From assembly GCA_963693315.1 (NCBI GenBank), contig OY856186.1, positions 232,832,392-232,896,391 on the forward strand: a DNA stretch of 64,000 nucleotides. Direction: 5' to 3'. Under the pieces are notes generated by a model. The model had not been told where the DNA came from. It saw only the letters and a program-made list of their open reading frames with translations, and did no database searches. Shown here piece by piece: positions 15,585-26,864 of the stretch (position 1 is the first letter of the stretch; every line of letters begins with the position of its first letter). Source of the stretch: Diogma glabrata. Its lineage: Eukaryota; Arthropoda; Insecta; Diptera; Cylindrotomidae. Made by a program: the position numbers and the translations under genes.

Positions 15585-15855
15585 AAAGAAACTTAAATTA
15601 TTTAATTGTAGTAAAATGAGAACTTTCATAGATAATTTTTAAAATTATTCAAGTTGTGTTTTGAATGAAATCCCATATAAATTTTATTGAATTTATTCTC
15701 TTTTCCCCCTTTTGCAGCGCCAAAAGAAATTTAAATTATTTAATTGTAGCAAAATGAGAAATTTCATAGATAATTTTTAAAAGTATTCAAGTTGTGTTTT
15801 GTATGAAATGCCATATAAATTTTATTGAATTTCGTTTCTTTTCCCCCTTTTGCAG
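15585..15855. repeat. Tandem duplication of about 133 bp with a splice-acceptor-like end
   Basis: The copies are 15585-15717 and 15723-15855. Each runs from AAAGAAA to a pyrimidine tract, TTTTCCCCCTTTTGCAG. Differences are few. The second copy is followed by the candidate exon at 15856. Confidence 0.8.
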
Positions 15856-15951
15856 TGCCATTGCAGCAAATACCGGAACAAAATAATCGCTCAATAACAT
15901 ATGATAGTCTATATGGGCCCTACATGGATGATGGAAAAGTCGATAAAGCAG
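15856..15951 (+). other. Candidate coding exon of an unidentified gene
   Basis: It follows a strong acceptor (pyrimidine tract and CAG) and ends at GCAG|GTTTGA, a possible donor. One frame is open throughout and contains ITYDSLYGPYMDDGKVDKAG; the other two have stops. It lies 6.6 kb upstream of the first visible atlastin exon and might be a 5' exon of that gene, but it is not recognised. At 96 bp an open frame may be chance. Confidence 0.25.
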
Positions 15952-16038
15952 GTTTGACAGCAAATTAATTAATTTACGCCGCCATCTGAAAGTTTGCTTA
16001 TGAACTATCCATATTTAACATTTAATTCGTAATTAAAA

Positions 16039-16238
16039 NNNNNNNNNNNNNNNNNNNNNNNNNNNNNNNNNNNNNNNNNNNNNNNNNNNNNNNNNNNNNN
16101 NNNNNNNNNNNNNNNNNNNNNNNNNNNNNNNNNNNNNNNNNNNNNNNNNNNNNNNNNNNNNNNNNNNNNNNNNNNNNNNNNNNNNNNNNNNNNNNNNNNN
16201 NNNNNNNNNNNNNNNNNNNNNNNNNNNNNNNNNNNNNN
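16039..16238. other. Assembly gap (200 N)
   Basis: A run of N. The outer long-TIR element enters the gap, so its left end is unassembled. By symmetry with 18269-18576, the gap should hold about 310 bp of arm and possibly a (TA)n array. Confidence 0.99.
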
Positions 16239-16528
16239 GAACATCTATGAGAAAATTGGAAAATGGTCAGAAAAATCGTCATTTAACATAGCCTGAACTG
16301 AAATTTTGCCCGTTAAAAAAAGAAAAAAAAAACTTTCATATATTAGCTTTTTATTTTCCAAGTATAAAAAGAGGGATATTTTTCGTTCTCGAGTAACGAT
16401 TTTTTTAAATTTTGTCCTACAAAAATAGGGTTCTTTATATGAAGCTTTAATCCAAATTTCACGCTCTTAAACCTTAATAAACTAAAAACCAAAGACAAAC
16501 ATCTTGAAAAAGATAAAACGAAATATCA

Positions 16529-17446
16529 AAATGATTTTTTATTCGCCTACATACTGAAGTGTTACTTTATTACTGTGATTTACGGCCTTAAAGTGTCACT
16601 TTTTAACTATTTATATTGTTGTCATATAGTTACGTCCAAAAAAGTAAAAAGCATTTGTATTGTATTTAATAAAATTCTATGAAAAATAAAATTTTTTATC
16701 AAAGCAACCCTTAAATTCAAAATTTCATTATCCAATTAAAATTATTGTTATCATTTGTTGTCATGGTTATTCAATAACGTTTCGGAGACAATACTCTATC
16801 GACAAATGACAATTAAATAGTCTACGAGATTTAAACGCAAATAAGTGTTATAAGCCGTTGTACAGCCGTTGTATTTTATTTATTTATTCATTTTTATTGT
16901 TAAGTAAAAGAAACCTAACAATTTAAATAGCCATATGAGCAAAATAGTACATTATGATGCTAGGACGTAAAGCTAAAGATTTTGGACGGATGTGGAGTTT
17001 GCAAATCGAGGCGCTAGCCGAGATTTGCACCCACATTAAGTCCAAAATAGCTAACGTCCGTGCATCATATACTATTTTTTATTCGCCGCAAGCAAAATAT
17101 TTTAAGAAAAGTTGTTTATTCTAAATTAAAATTATAAATTTTCATAAATTTTAAAATAAAAATATGTGGAACAAGTAACCTTTGACAAAATATTTATTAT
17201 TTTTCCAAATTATTGTGTAGCTATGACAACAAATGATAACAACTATTTTAATTGGATAATGACATTTTGAATTTGAGGGTTGCTCTGATAAAAATTTTAT
17301 TTGTCATAGAATTTAAACAAATACAAATGCTTTTTACTTTTTTGGACGTAGCTATGACAACAAAATAAATAGTTGAAAAGTGATACTTTAAAGCCGCAAA
17401 TCACAGTAATAAAGTAACACTTTAATATGTAGGCGAATAAAAATGC
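16529..17446. mobile_element. Long-TIR element (inner), about 920 bp
   Basis: Inverted arms of about 230 bp start at TTTTTATTCGCCTACAT on each side (16529-16762 and 17212-17446). The core is non-coding and contains a further 138-bp palindrome at 16941-17078. It looks like a non-autonomous DNA transposon nested in the outer element. Confidence 0.75.
16941..17078. repeat. Near-perfect 138-bp palindrome
   Basis: AAAATAGTA at the left and TACTATTTT at the right bound mirrored blocks (TGATGC, GGACGT, ATTTTGGAC, TGTGG, GCAAATC) around the centre GAGGCGCTAGCCGAG. Confidence 0.75.
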
Positions 17447-17554
17447 TATTGCATGGCATACTAATAACAAATTACAATTACACAAAATCAATAAAAATTA
17501 ACAATTATAACTTCTCAGTACAAAAATAAAAAAATCTTTTTCAATTTATGCGAA

Positions 17555-17890
17555 ATGAAGCAAACGGAAAAAATTGATTTTGAGTGGCATTTTTTTGCTA
17601 CCTACCACGGAAAGGATCCATGCGATGCAATTGGAGGGACTCTGAAACGTATGGCTACTAGAGCTAGTTTACAACGTGTGTATGCGAACCATATATTAAC
17701 AGCAACAGACTTGTTTGAATGGATACAAAAGAAAGAATCTAATATTAACACCATATTTTGCTCTCAATATGAACACGATATGATGGAGAGAAAATTACAA
17801 AACAAATATGATAATGTGAAAACGATTGTATTGTCATTATATTTATACTATTATATTTTGGTGTTGGGTTTAAATTGTAATTTAAAATAA
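17555..17890 (+). CDS. Uncharacterised ORF with an HGK-CD-IGGT-KR motif, carried in the long-TIR element
   Basis: A 111-codon ORF containing WHFFATYHGKDPCDAIGGT followed by LKRMATRASLQR. I have the impression of similar blocks in multi-copy uncharacterised arthropod and cnidarian proteins, usually as part of longer proteins, but I cannot name a function. The last 20 or so residues are hydrophobic and read like run-on into AT-rich DNA, so the true coding part probably ends near KTI. It lies between the inner insertion and the right arm of the outer element, so it may be a fragment of that element's own gene or a captured piece. Confidence 0.45.
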   Translation: MKQTEKIDFEWHFFATYHGKDPCDAIGGTLKRMATRASLQRVYANHILTATDLFEWIQKKESNINTIFCSQYEHDMMERKLQNKYDNVKTIVLSLYLYYYILVLGLNCNLK

Positions 17891-18573
17891 AAAAAATTAA
17901 AAAAAAAATATTATGCAAATAAGTATTCTAGTGTTCAAATTAAGAGGTTTAATTAATTAATTTATTATATTTTTTTTAACTAAAACAAAGTATTTTGATA
18001 GTTCGTTTTTATCTTTTTCAAGATGTTTGTCTTTTAGTTTATTAAGGTTTAAGAGCGTGAAATTTGGATTAAAGCTTCACATAAAGACTTGTAGGACAAA
18101 ATTTAAAAAAATCGTTACTCGAGAACGAAAAATATCCCTCTTTTTATACTTGGAAAATAAAAAGCTAATATATGAAAGTTTTTTTTTTCTTTTTTTAACG
18201 GGCAAAATTTCAGTTCAGGCTATGTTAAATGACGATTTTCCTGACCATTTTCCAATTTTCTCATAGATGTTCTATGAAAACATGCTCAGATAAAAATTTT
18301 TCCTAAAATTACTATGTTTCTGCTTTCAAACGCGCCTACTGTTTTCAAAATCGGTTCAGCCGTTCAGAAATGGTGGCATTTTCAAGATACGCGTGTAAGC
18401 ACAAATCGCTATTTTAGGTTATACCAGCACAGGATAACCAAGCGTTTTTCAAAACAAAAAAAAATTTTTTACCAAACCATTTTCGATACTCTACCGAATG
18501 AAAATAGTTTTAGGCAAAAAAAAATTTTGATGGACAGATTTTACCTAAAAGTGATCGCTTTGGGATGGAATTG

Positions 18574-19113
<540 letters not shown>

Positions 19114-19522
19114 TCGTTTGGCATCAAAATTTTTCTGAAATTCTGAGATGACGGACATTGCAATAGGTAGATTTTTATATGAAATCTACCTAAAAAAAGT
19201 TGTATCGCAGTCACAATAGGACTTACCCGTTAGTCATTCATTACTTTTTACTTACCCACTATTCCATATGCTTTAAGATAGAAAGCACTAACTATGCATA
19301 GAATTTTTCAAACTATATATATTTAAAATAGATATAGCTCTAGTGAAATTTAACATATCATATTAAAGTCATATTTAACTCCAAATTATGACATCATATG
19401 GAGGGTTCAGAATACAAGTGAACCAAGTACATTTTTAATTTTTTGTTCAGGCAGAAGTTCAGGCATTTTGTTCAAGCATATGTTCAGGCATTTTGTCATT
19501 TGTTCGCAATATGCTGGACCAC

Positions 19523-20743
19523 ATTTTTTTTTTTTTTTTTTAATAAGAAGTGTTGTGTAGTAGGAATTACAAAATGTGTCACAACAACACATAGATACCT
19601 TTTAAGACGTAGGTCCCACAACAACATGCGTTTTGAGGTATAGGTGGACGCTCTTTGTGGATTGAAGGCACTCGAGACTATTGATTCGGGCAAAGCATTC
19701 CATGTGTACGATGTACGCACAAAGAAATCCCTTTGCATTCTATTACTATGACAGTGAGTAATCTCGACAGTCCGACCGCCCGCACAAACCGATTGACGAG
19801 TAAAACGGGGAAAAACATATGTCTGAGGCATTATGGACCTGATTTCATCCGAGCACTGCTGGTGACGATATTTATAAAAAACAACGAGATCAGCAACAGT
19901 GCGACGATGTTGTAGGGAATCAAGATCTAATGTTAAATCTCGATCACCAACAATTCGTATAGCTCGCTTTTGAACAGAGTCCAAAAGAGCCAGGATAGTA
20001 ACAGATGCAGCGCCCCAAACTTGACAACAATACTCCATACAGAGACGAATATAGAACTTATAAATGTGGAGTAATTGATGCGAAGTAAAATATATTTTAC
20101 ATCTATTGAGGAGGCCGAGTTTTCTTGACGCGCTCTTTGCTATGGCCATGGCCATTATATGATCGTTCCAGAGTAAATCATTGGATATTGTGACTCCCAA
20201 TAAACGAATGCTTTCACATTCATCTATTTGGTCGTCACACATATTAATTGAAATATCGTTGGGAAACTCGGTTTTTGATCTGGAAACAATCAAAAGCTGT
20301 GTTTTGGTGGAATTAAAATTGACCAAATTTTTGTCACCCCAATCGGCGACTTTTTTTAGGTCCTCGTTTACATTTATGGCAGTGTCTCTCCGGACGGGAT
20401 TTATTCGTTCATGCATTTTACCCTTTGAAGATAGGGGGACGAATGACTTGTGCAGTGTACTATCATCTGCAAAACTATTTATTGGGTTACTGGTGATTTG
20501 CAACAGTTCGTTGATATAAATTAAAAATAAAGTGGGAGATAAAACTGAGCCTTGGGGTACACCAGCGGTTATTAATTTAGACTCTGAAGAAAAGCCATCT
20601 ATAGATACCGAGATGTATCGGTTAGACAGAAAATTTTGAATCAACTTCACGACTGCGGGATGAAAACCGTACGCAACGAGCTTGTTGATCAAGTTGGCAT
20701 GCCAAATTCGATCAAATGCTTTTGAGATGTCTAATGCGATCAC
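19523..20743 (-). pseudogene. LINE (Jockey/CR1-like) ORF2: reverse transcriptase core to C-terminus
   Basis: The frame encodes ALDISKAFDRIWH (RT motif A), AGVPQGSVLSPTLFLIYIN, the catalytic FADDSTL, LLGVTISNDLLWNDH and the C-terminal LINE domain. On the plus strand a run of 18 T at 19523-19540 is the element's A tail. The frame reads straight into this tail with no stop codon, so this copy seems to lack a 3' UTR. A break near 20750-20810 separates it from the upstream RT segment. Confidence 0.88.
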
Positions 20744-21267
20744 GTTTCACCACCTTTCTCAAGTATGCTATTCCAAAGATGTGCCACATAGTTCAATAGA
20801 TCGGTTGTTGATCATTTGTTTCTAAAACCGTATTGGCTGTCAGATATCAAATGGTTGTCTTCCAAAAATTTGGATATGTGTGAATTAATATAGTGCTCGT
20901 ATATTTTAGACATGACTGGGAGTAAAGCTATTGGTCTATAATTTGAAATATCACATTTTGTTCCTTTTTTTGGGACAGGCTGGACATTGGCCAACTTCCA
21001 GCAGGATGGATAAATACCAGATTTATAGGATTTATAAAATATTTTGGCGAGGGTTGGTGCAAGTTCTTTTGAAAATGTTTTTAGAATAACAGGAGGAATG
21101 TTGTCCAGACCAGAAGCTTTATTGTTGTTTAACCCCCTTAAAAGTTTTTCGACAATTTTGGGTTTGAAATGTAATTGTTTCATATTAACTCCTGAAGACT
21201 GGATTTGGGGTATTTCTTTAGGAGTTTCTAAAACTGTTGAATTCGAAGCAAAGCGTTCCGCGAACAA
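20744..21267 (-). pseudogene. LINE (Jockey/CR1-like) ORF2: N-terminal part of reverse transcriptase
   Basis: Contains LNNNKASGLDNIPPVILK, WKLANVQPVPKKG, SNYRPIALLPVMSKIYE and SQYGFRNK, then a stop and a frame change (near 20750-20812) before motif A of the next segment. Same element as 19523-20743. Confidence 0.87.
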
Positions 21268-21599
21268 TGTAGCTTTCCTTGCAGGTTCAGTAATGATTGA
21301 GTCACCATCAATGATAGGAGGGATAGAAGATTTAGTACCACAATTTAAAGAATTAATGGCACTGTAAAAACTTTTGTCAGAATTTCAGAAATTGACATAC
21401 TCGAAAGTTTTGCCGCTTTCGCTCTTTCAATCTCTGCTTTTTCGTTTTCAATTATCTGGTTTGATATTTTATTAGCCTTTAAATATTGGGATCGATTAAC
21501 AGAGTTCTTTTTATGAATCCAAATATTAAATAGTCTACGTTTGTTTCTAAGAGCCAATTTGGCTGCTTTCGAAAACAAATATTTTTGTTGGGGTTTCAT
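21268..21599 (-). pseudogene. LINE (Jockey/CR1-like) ORF2: linker before reverse transcriptase
   Basis: The 84-codon frame at 21345-21599 (KAAKLALRNKRRLFNIWIHKK) resembles the basic linker between endonuclease and RT in these LINEs. The endonuclease is absent, so the copy is 5'-truncated at about 21600. Confidence 0.6.
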
Positions 21600-21619
21600 T
21601 ATTGAAAAGGGAACGAATT

Positions 21620-21695
21620 TGTTAATACCGAAACATAAGGTTAATAGGTGTTAATACCGAATTAAGGTGTTAATACCGAAACATAAGGTTTAACA
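21620..21695. repeat. Short tandem repeat around GTTAATACCGAAACATAAGG
   Basis: The block occurs about three times, with small differences and spacers, directly outside the truncated 5' end of the LINE. Confidence 0.7.
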
Positions 21696-21815
21696 AATTT
21701 AATTTATAATTAAAAAAACGTTAATAGGTAATTTTGTTATAAAGCTTTAACTTTAAACCTCTGTAGCACAAAAAATCACAAAATGGACTTGGTTCACTTG
21801 TATTCTGAGCCCTCC

Positions 21816-22572
21816 ATATCAAAGTCTAATATAAGATATCAGTATGATGTCATGAAAGCATCATATAAATGATGCCATGTTATGGTCATGATGAGTGTCA
21901 GTTTTATGTCAAATTTACGTAACAACTACATCACATATATATGACGGTCGTGTGATGTCATATTTATGTCTTGTGTTCACTGGGTACAGATGATGATAGC
22001 ATAGCTTTCGAAATGTGTATACAGTAAAAAATAATAAAATTCAGTAAACACTTATTCTTGTGCTTTTTCATTCATTATTTTAAAAAAATAATAGTATGTA
22101 TATTATTGTATTGTTTTCTAACCTATAGACTAATGAACTTAACCTTTTGTCGAATGAAAATTTTTCTATAAAAAAATTATTATTATTCAATTGGTATGAT
22201 TCAATTAGTCAAACTGTTTTGATTGTATTAAAATTATTTTCAAATTATAATCTGAAAATAATTTTAATACAAAGACTTTGATACGTTTTGTTCAAAAATC
22301 AAATTTTAAGTTAAATTCTCTTATTTCTTTTAGTTGAATTTGGTTGATTGCATGGAATGGAGTTTTTTATCATCAGGGTTTTTTTTAATCAAAAATTTGA
22401 TTTCTCAATTAAAACAATAAAGGTTTATTGTTTTAATTGAAGAAACGTTTTTATTTTATATAACACATAATTCTTTGTCCGAGAATAAAGTAGTGTAATC
22501 AATTCGTGTTTAACGAATTTTATTTCATAATAATTATTAAAAAGATAAAACGAATTTTTGTTGTTATTTCAG
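21816..22572. other. AT-rich stretch upstream of the atlastin-like exon
   Basis: No ORF. Ends in the acceptor TTGTTATTTCAG at 22572, so at least its 3' part is probably intron of the atlastin-like gene. No exon with a P-loop was found here. Confidence 0.5.
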
Positions 22573-23850
22573 TACGATAATCAAGATAGGATTAGGACTC
22601 CTTGGAATCCTGATAAAAACGAACCATTCAATGGTTTTTCATGGAAATGTGGTAGCGAGAGGAATACAACTGGTTTACTTATATGGAGTGATGTTTTTAT
22701 TTACGATTACTCAGATGGTAGAAAAATCGCGTTACTCTTAATTGATACCCAAGGAATGTTCGACAACCAAACGGAATTTTATAGTTGTGTAAAAATATTT
22801 GCATTAAGCGCATTACTATCTTCTTACCAAATATTTAATGTTAGTCATAATATACAACAGAATGATTTACAAAATTTGTCGTTGTTTCTCAACTACGGGA
22901 AAGGAACATCGGAGAACACATTTATTAAACCATTTCAATCATTGTTATTCTTAATTCGAGATTGGCAATGGCATGAAGAACAGAATTATGGTATTAAAGG
23001 TGGAAACGAACACCTTAAAAAAATATTTAATGGAAACTCTGATTGCTTAGAATTTAATGAAATCTGTGAGGAAATAAAATCCTGTTATAAAGAATTAAAT
23101 TGTTTTTTGATGCCATATCCAGGAGACGCTGTGGCCACTAATCCTAATTTCAATGGATCTGTTCAAGATATTGACAAAAATTTTATGATACATTTAATGG
23201 AATTAATACCAACGATTTTAAGTCCCAACAATCTTGTGATTAAGGAAATCAATGGTGCTGAGGTAAAAGCAAAATATTTGACTGATTATATAGAAAAATA
23301 TTTCAATTTATTAAATAACGGAAAGATGCCTATAGCTAAAACAATACTATCTGTAACATCCGAAACCCAAAATTTAATCGCAATCAAGGAATCAGTCGAA
23401 CATTTTAATCATTTAGTTGATGAGGAGATAGGAAAAAGTCAATTTCTAAATGATGATGAACTGAATGCAAAATTCGAAGAATTCGGTAATGTATCAAAAA
23501 CGATGTTTGATCAAAAAATAAAAATTGGCAGTTCAGATAAAACAAAGGAAGAATGGAAAGACGAATTTAATAAGAAAATTGCTCAACAAGAAATTTTATT
23601 CAAATTAAATAATGAAAGAAATCGTCCGAATGTGGCTGAAGAATTAAAAGAATTAATTGCAGCAATCACAGAAAAGAAGAATAATTGTGAGCGATTGGAT
23701 AAAACAGACACAGGGTTGTTATTGCAACTTGCACAAACATACGACGAAAACAATAAAAGAAGTGTGGAATTAGTACAAGCCTTATTAGAGGATAATCGAC
23801 AACTACCTTCAAACAATACTGCATCATCAACATGGATTGATACATGTATG
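22573..23850 (+). CDS. Atlastin-like GTPase, main exon
   Basis: The exon lies between an acceptor (TTGTTATTTCAG) and a donor (ATG|GTAAGTAG) and encodes 426 codons. It matches the atlastin/GBP-type dynamin-superfamily G domain from the second half onward: FSWKCGSERNTTGLLIWSD (switch 1 region), LLLIDTQGMFDNQTE (DTQG, G3), LIRDWQWHEEQNYG (RDW, G4), FLMPYPGDAVATNP and the helical middle domain. Atlastins fuse ER tubules in a GTP-dependent manner. The P-loop exon is not present in the window. FDNQTE in place of the usual FDSQST, and a longer helical linker before the membrane segment, suggest a diverged paralogue. Confidence 0.85.
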
Positions 23851-23924
23851 GTAAGTAGAATTCTGTAATTTTATCTAAACAAATTCAGCATTTGTACTAA
23901 TTTTTAAATATGACGTGTATTTAG

Positions 23925-23979
23925 GGTGTCGCAAAATTTGTGTTGCTTGATGTAGTTCCTGTTGCAGTTATGATGGCAG
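23925..23979 (+). CDS. Atlastin-like GTPase, second visible exon (start of membrane segment)
   Basis: After a 74-bp intron ending in TATTTAG, 55 bp in phase 0 encode GVAKFVLLDVVPVAVMMA and stop at a GTAAAT donor. The hydrophobic run fits the start of the atlastin membrane hairpin. The phase-1 donor matches the acceptor at 25136. Confidence 0.65.
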
Positions 23980-24229
23980 GTAAATATATTGTTGCTTATT
24001 TCTCCATTTATACTTTACTTTTATTTATATTGAATAATGTTATTCGCTAATATTCAGTTTATTTATTTATTCAATAAACAAAAAACAGATTTACAAATTG
24101 TTAAAATCAGTTGATTTGTTAAAAGAATCAGTTAAAACAATTTATCGTTGATCAGTTAAAACAATTGAAAAATTTCTGTTCTGAATTTCTTTAATGGCAT
24201 CAAAATCGAAGACAAATTCAGTTCATTGA

Positions 24230-24990
24230 AGTAACAATTATGAGAATTCTGCAATATTACAATAGGCGAGTTTTTCATAAAATTTGTTCTATATGTAGCA
24301 ATAGAAAAAGATGTAGGATTTCTTATGTTGTATCTATGATTATTACGATATCACAATTGGTTAACGATGTCGGTATCCAGTTGTAGAATTATTATTTTGT
24401 ATAATGTTGACTCATCTGAGATTATACGCCTGTTAAACAATGTTCGGAAACCATATCTATTAGGTCTATCACAGTACGGTTCATACGAAATTTTCATTTT
24501 ATAGATGAGAAATCTCAAGAAATTTTTTTGAACTCTTTCAGTTAAATTTATATAAGTATGGTAACATTAATTCCTGATAGGAGAAAGATATTCAAGTTGA
24601 CTTCGAACAAGAGCATTATAAATTGAAACAAATACGCTATGATGCTATGTTTTACTATCCTAACCTTTCCACAGATCCTTTATTAAAGAGTTCGTAAAAT
24701 ACGGTAGATGTATGAATAGAGAAGATATAAACACCAAAAGTCGTTAACGTCGAAAAAAATGTTTGCATCTTTTCCAAAGGTAGATATAGTTGCGCATTTT
24801 TTCATTATCAAAAAAAGTGATTGTAACCGTCATCAAATGCTTCCACTTTTGCCACATTTATTGATTGAGATATCGATTAGGAGCTTAGTTTTTGATCTGG
24901 ACTCAAGAAATAGTTAAATTTAAAAACAAGATTGATGAATTTTTTGTATTCCGGATTGTAATAGCGCTTCCTTATTATCAATCTTATTAT
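24230..24990 (-). pseudogene. Very degenerate LINE remnant in the atlastin-like intron
   Basis: Blocks such as GATATCGATTAGGAGCTTAG followed by TTTTTGATCTGGA parallel the LINE sequence near 20240-20290, and the order of blocks fits a minus-strand RT region. No open frame survives. The assignment rests on weak similarity. Confidence 0.3.
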
Positions 24991-25135
24991 GTTTATTACT
25001 TATACTTCTCATAAACCGAGTAATATTTACGCACATAAATTTTGGATTGTGCAAATCGAATAATCAAATAATCCAATAATCGGTAACAAAAATATGCTGT
25101 ATAAATAAAATTAATTTATATTCATTTTCTTCCAG

Positions 25136-25230
25136 GATACACTCCTACTGGACGTGCAGCAAACATATTATTCAAAATATATACACACGTAAGCCTGGGT
25201 TTGAGTATAACAAATGTCTCATCGAACTAA
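25136..25230 (+). CDS. Atlastin-like GTPase, third visible exon (possibly terminal)
   Basis: Acceptor TTTTCTTCCAG at 25135. Joined in phase 1 to the previous exon it reads GYTPTGRAANILFKIYTH. It then either splices at the good donor CAC|GTAAGC at 25189 or reads on 13 codons to TAA at 25228-25230. The window has no further exon that can be recognised. Confidence 0.55.
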
Positions 25231-25640
25231 TTTAAGCGATTTTTATTACACTATGGTTTGCGTTTACTGCATTAACCGAGGGAGTTTAAGAGATTTTTAT
25301 TATGGTATAATTAAATTATAATATTCATTTTTATTGAAAAAATGCAATAACGTCAGTTTGGACCTTAGTTTATAAAATACAAAGGATAAGCAATTTTTTA
25401 TATTTATGGTGTAAGCTAATTTACTCGACGTCTCCACTATGACATTTTTCATCACGATAATGTATGTTTGTTTATCCACGGCTACTAAAGAATATATACT
25501 TTCCATGCGTGTGTCTTTCATTGTAATTGTATTCATTCCACTTTATATATTAAATTCTACTTTATTTATTTCATTCCGCTTTATTACATATTCCCCTAAC
25601 AAATTAAAAACTTGATTTGTGGTATAGTAATATAAACAAG
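25231..25640. other. AT-rich stretch after the atlastin-like exons
   Basis: Only short ORFs without recognisable content. It ends at a hAT terminus beginning at 25641. Confidence 0.5.
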
Positions 25641-25745
25641 CAGTGGCGTAGCATGGGTAGCACCCGGGGCGGATATTATGGTGTCACCCCAAAAATAAAA
25701 ACTCAATAATAATAAAAAACCGATAAATGTAATTTATAATTTTTT

Positions 25746-26099
25746 TTAATTAATACAACTGAGCATTATTATTAATAAGCTATATTGGGTCATTGTTATC
25801 CGCAAGTAATTTTTAATTAATTTTAATTTGCTGAAAATCCTCTCACACGAAGCCACTAATACGCAAATAGTCATAAATAACTTTAGTGCGACCGTAAGAT
25901 TCGGAAGAAATTCTGAAAAATCCCATTCTACGATAAATTTTAAAAAGTCTAGATAAACCCAGTTAGAAACTGTAACATTGGCTGCTTTTAAATGCATGCT
26001 CAACCTTGGTGTCTCTATGAGGAGTTCTGTTGCCGATACCTCATAATAAAAACCAGTAAATTTTGATACAGATAATTTCAACTCTTCACTGTTCGCCAA
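25746..26099 (-). pseudogene. hAT transposase C-terminus (dimerisation domain)
   Basis: A 117-codon frame ending in FLPNLTVALKLFMTICVLVASCERIFSKLKLIKN and YLR. The SCERxFSKLKLIKxYLR block is the hAT C-terminal dimerisation motif of the ZMYM1-like group. Upstream blocks of the same transposase are at 26408-26864 and 27996-28130. Confidence 0.8.
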
Positions 26100-26407
26100 A
26101 AGCTAAGTGATTGTTTGCACAACCTCTAACAATGGGCTAAATCTTGAACTGACTTCAGTCTAGTTCGGAGTTCAACACTGAATCGGTCAAGACATTCCAA
26201 CATGTCCTTTTTAAGTTTAGCTCTCAGTGTCATTCCAACATCAGGGGAAAACTCACCAGCCATTCGTTTCTTACGTTTTTACGACGAATTCGGCTTTCCA
26301 TTGGAATGTCATAGTTCTCCGATTTTTTCGCAGCAAGATCTATTGCCTCTTCTACAATGTGACTTCGTTACGAATTAACTCTATTTTTGTAACTAATTGA
26401 TAAATAT

Positions 26408-26864
26408 TCAAGCCCTTGCTTTGCAATCCAATCTGAGCACATATATTATTTCCCTTAGAATATCATTCCAAAACAAAAGATAGCAAAGAAACGTAAAATC
26501 ATATGCTACATGGATAAGGTTCTGTGCAGCGCCTCTAGTGTCTACATTTTCTTGTTGATCACTTAACTTCTCAATTGCAGCCACAATCCCATCAATATTT
26601 TCGGCCAATACTTTTACTGCAGCATAATGAGCACTCCAATGCGTTGTTAAGAGTCTTTTAACAGTTGCTTTGTTGTGTTTAACAAGCACTTCCCAGCGGC
26701 TAGTCGAAGCAAAAAAACATATAAAAATGGCTTCCACTGTTTCGAAAAACGTTACACAAGCTACATTTTGTGGAAATGAGTGTTGGCCTCATAAATTAAT
26801 TGAATGATCTATGCAGCCCACAAAAATTGCGTTGTTATTTTTTGCTTTAATAATAGCTTGCACT
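26408..26864 (-). pseudogene. hAT transposase middle region
   Basis: The ORF at 26408-26737 contains FFASTSRWEVLVKHNKATV, HWSAHYAAVKVLAENI and DTRGAAQNLIHVAYDFTFL, all typical of ZMYM1-like hAT transposases. The frame upstream, to 26864, reads VQAIIKAKNNNAIFVGCIDH, which follows on from 27996-28130 when the inserted element is removed. Confidence 0.75.

Larger units (their letters stand above)
19400..21815. mobile_element. TIR-flanked unit carrying a LINE
   Basis: GAGGGTTCAGAATACAAGTG at 19401 is mirrored by CACTTGTATTCTGAGCCCTC ending at 21814. The match continues inward for about 36 bp (AACCAAGT and its complement). ATAT flanks both sides (19396-19399 and 21816-21819). The interior is mostly the LINE at 19523-21599, so the LINE seems to have landed in a DNA element of unknown family. 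Confidence 0.55.

Noticed and set aside
16005..16282. Two minus-strand ORFs across the N gap
   Set aside because: Most of their codons are N; they are artefacts.
22500..22572. P-loop exon of the atlastin-like gene directly upstream
   Set aside because: No GxxxxGKS-like translation was found between the LINE and the acceptor at 22572.
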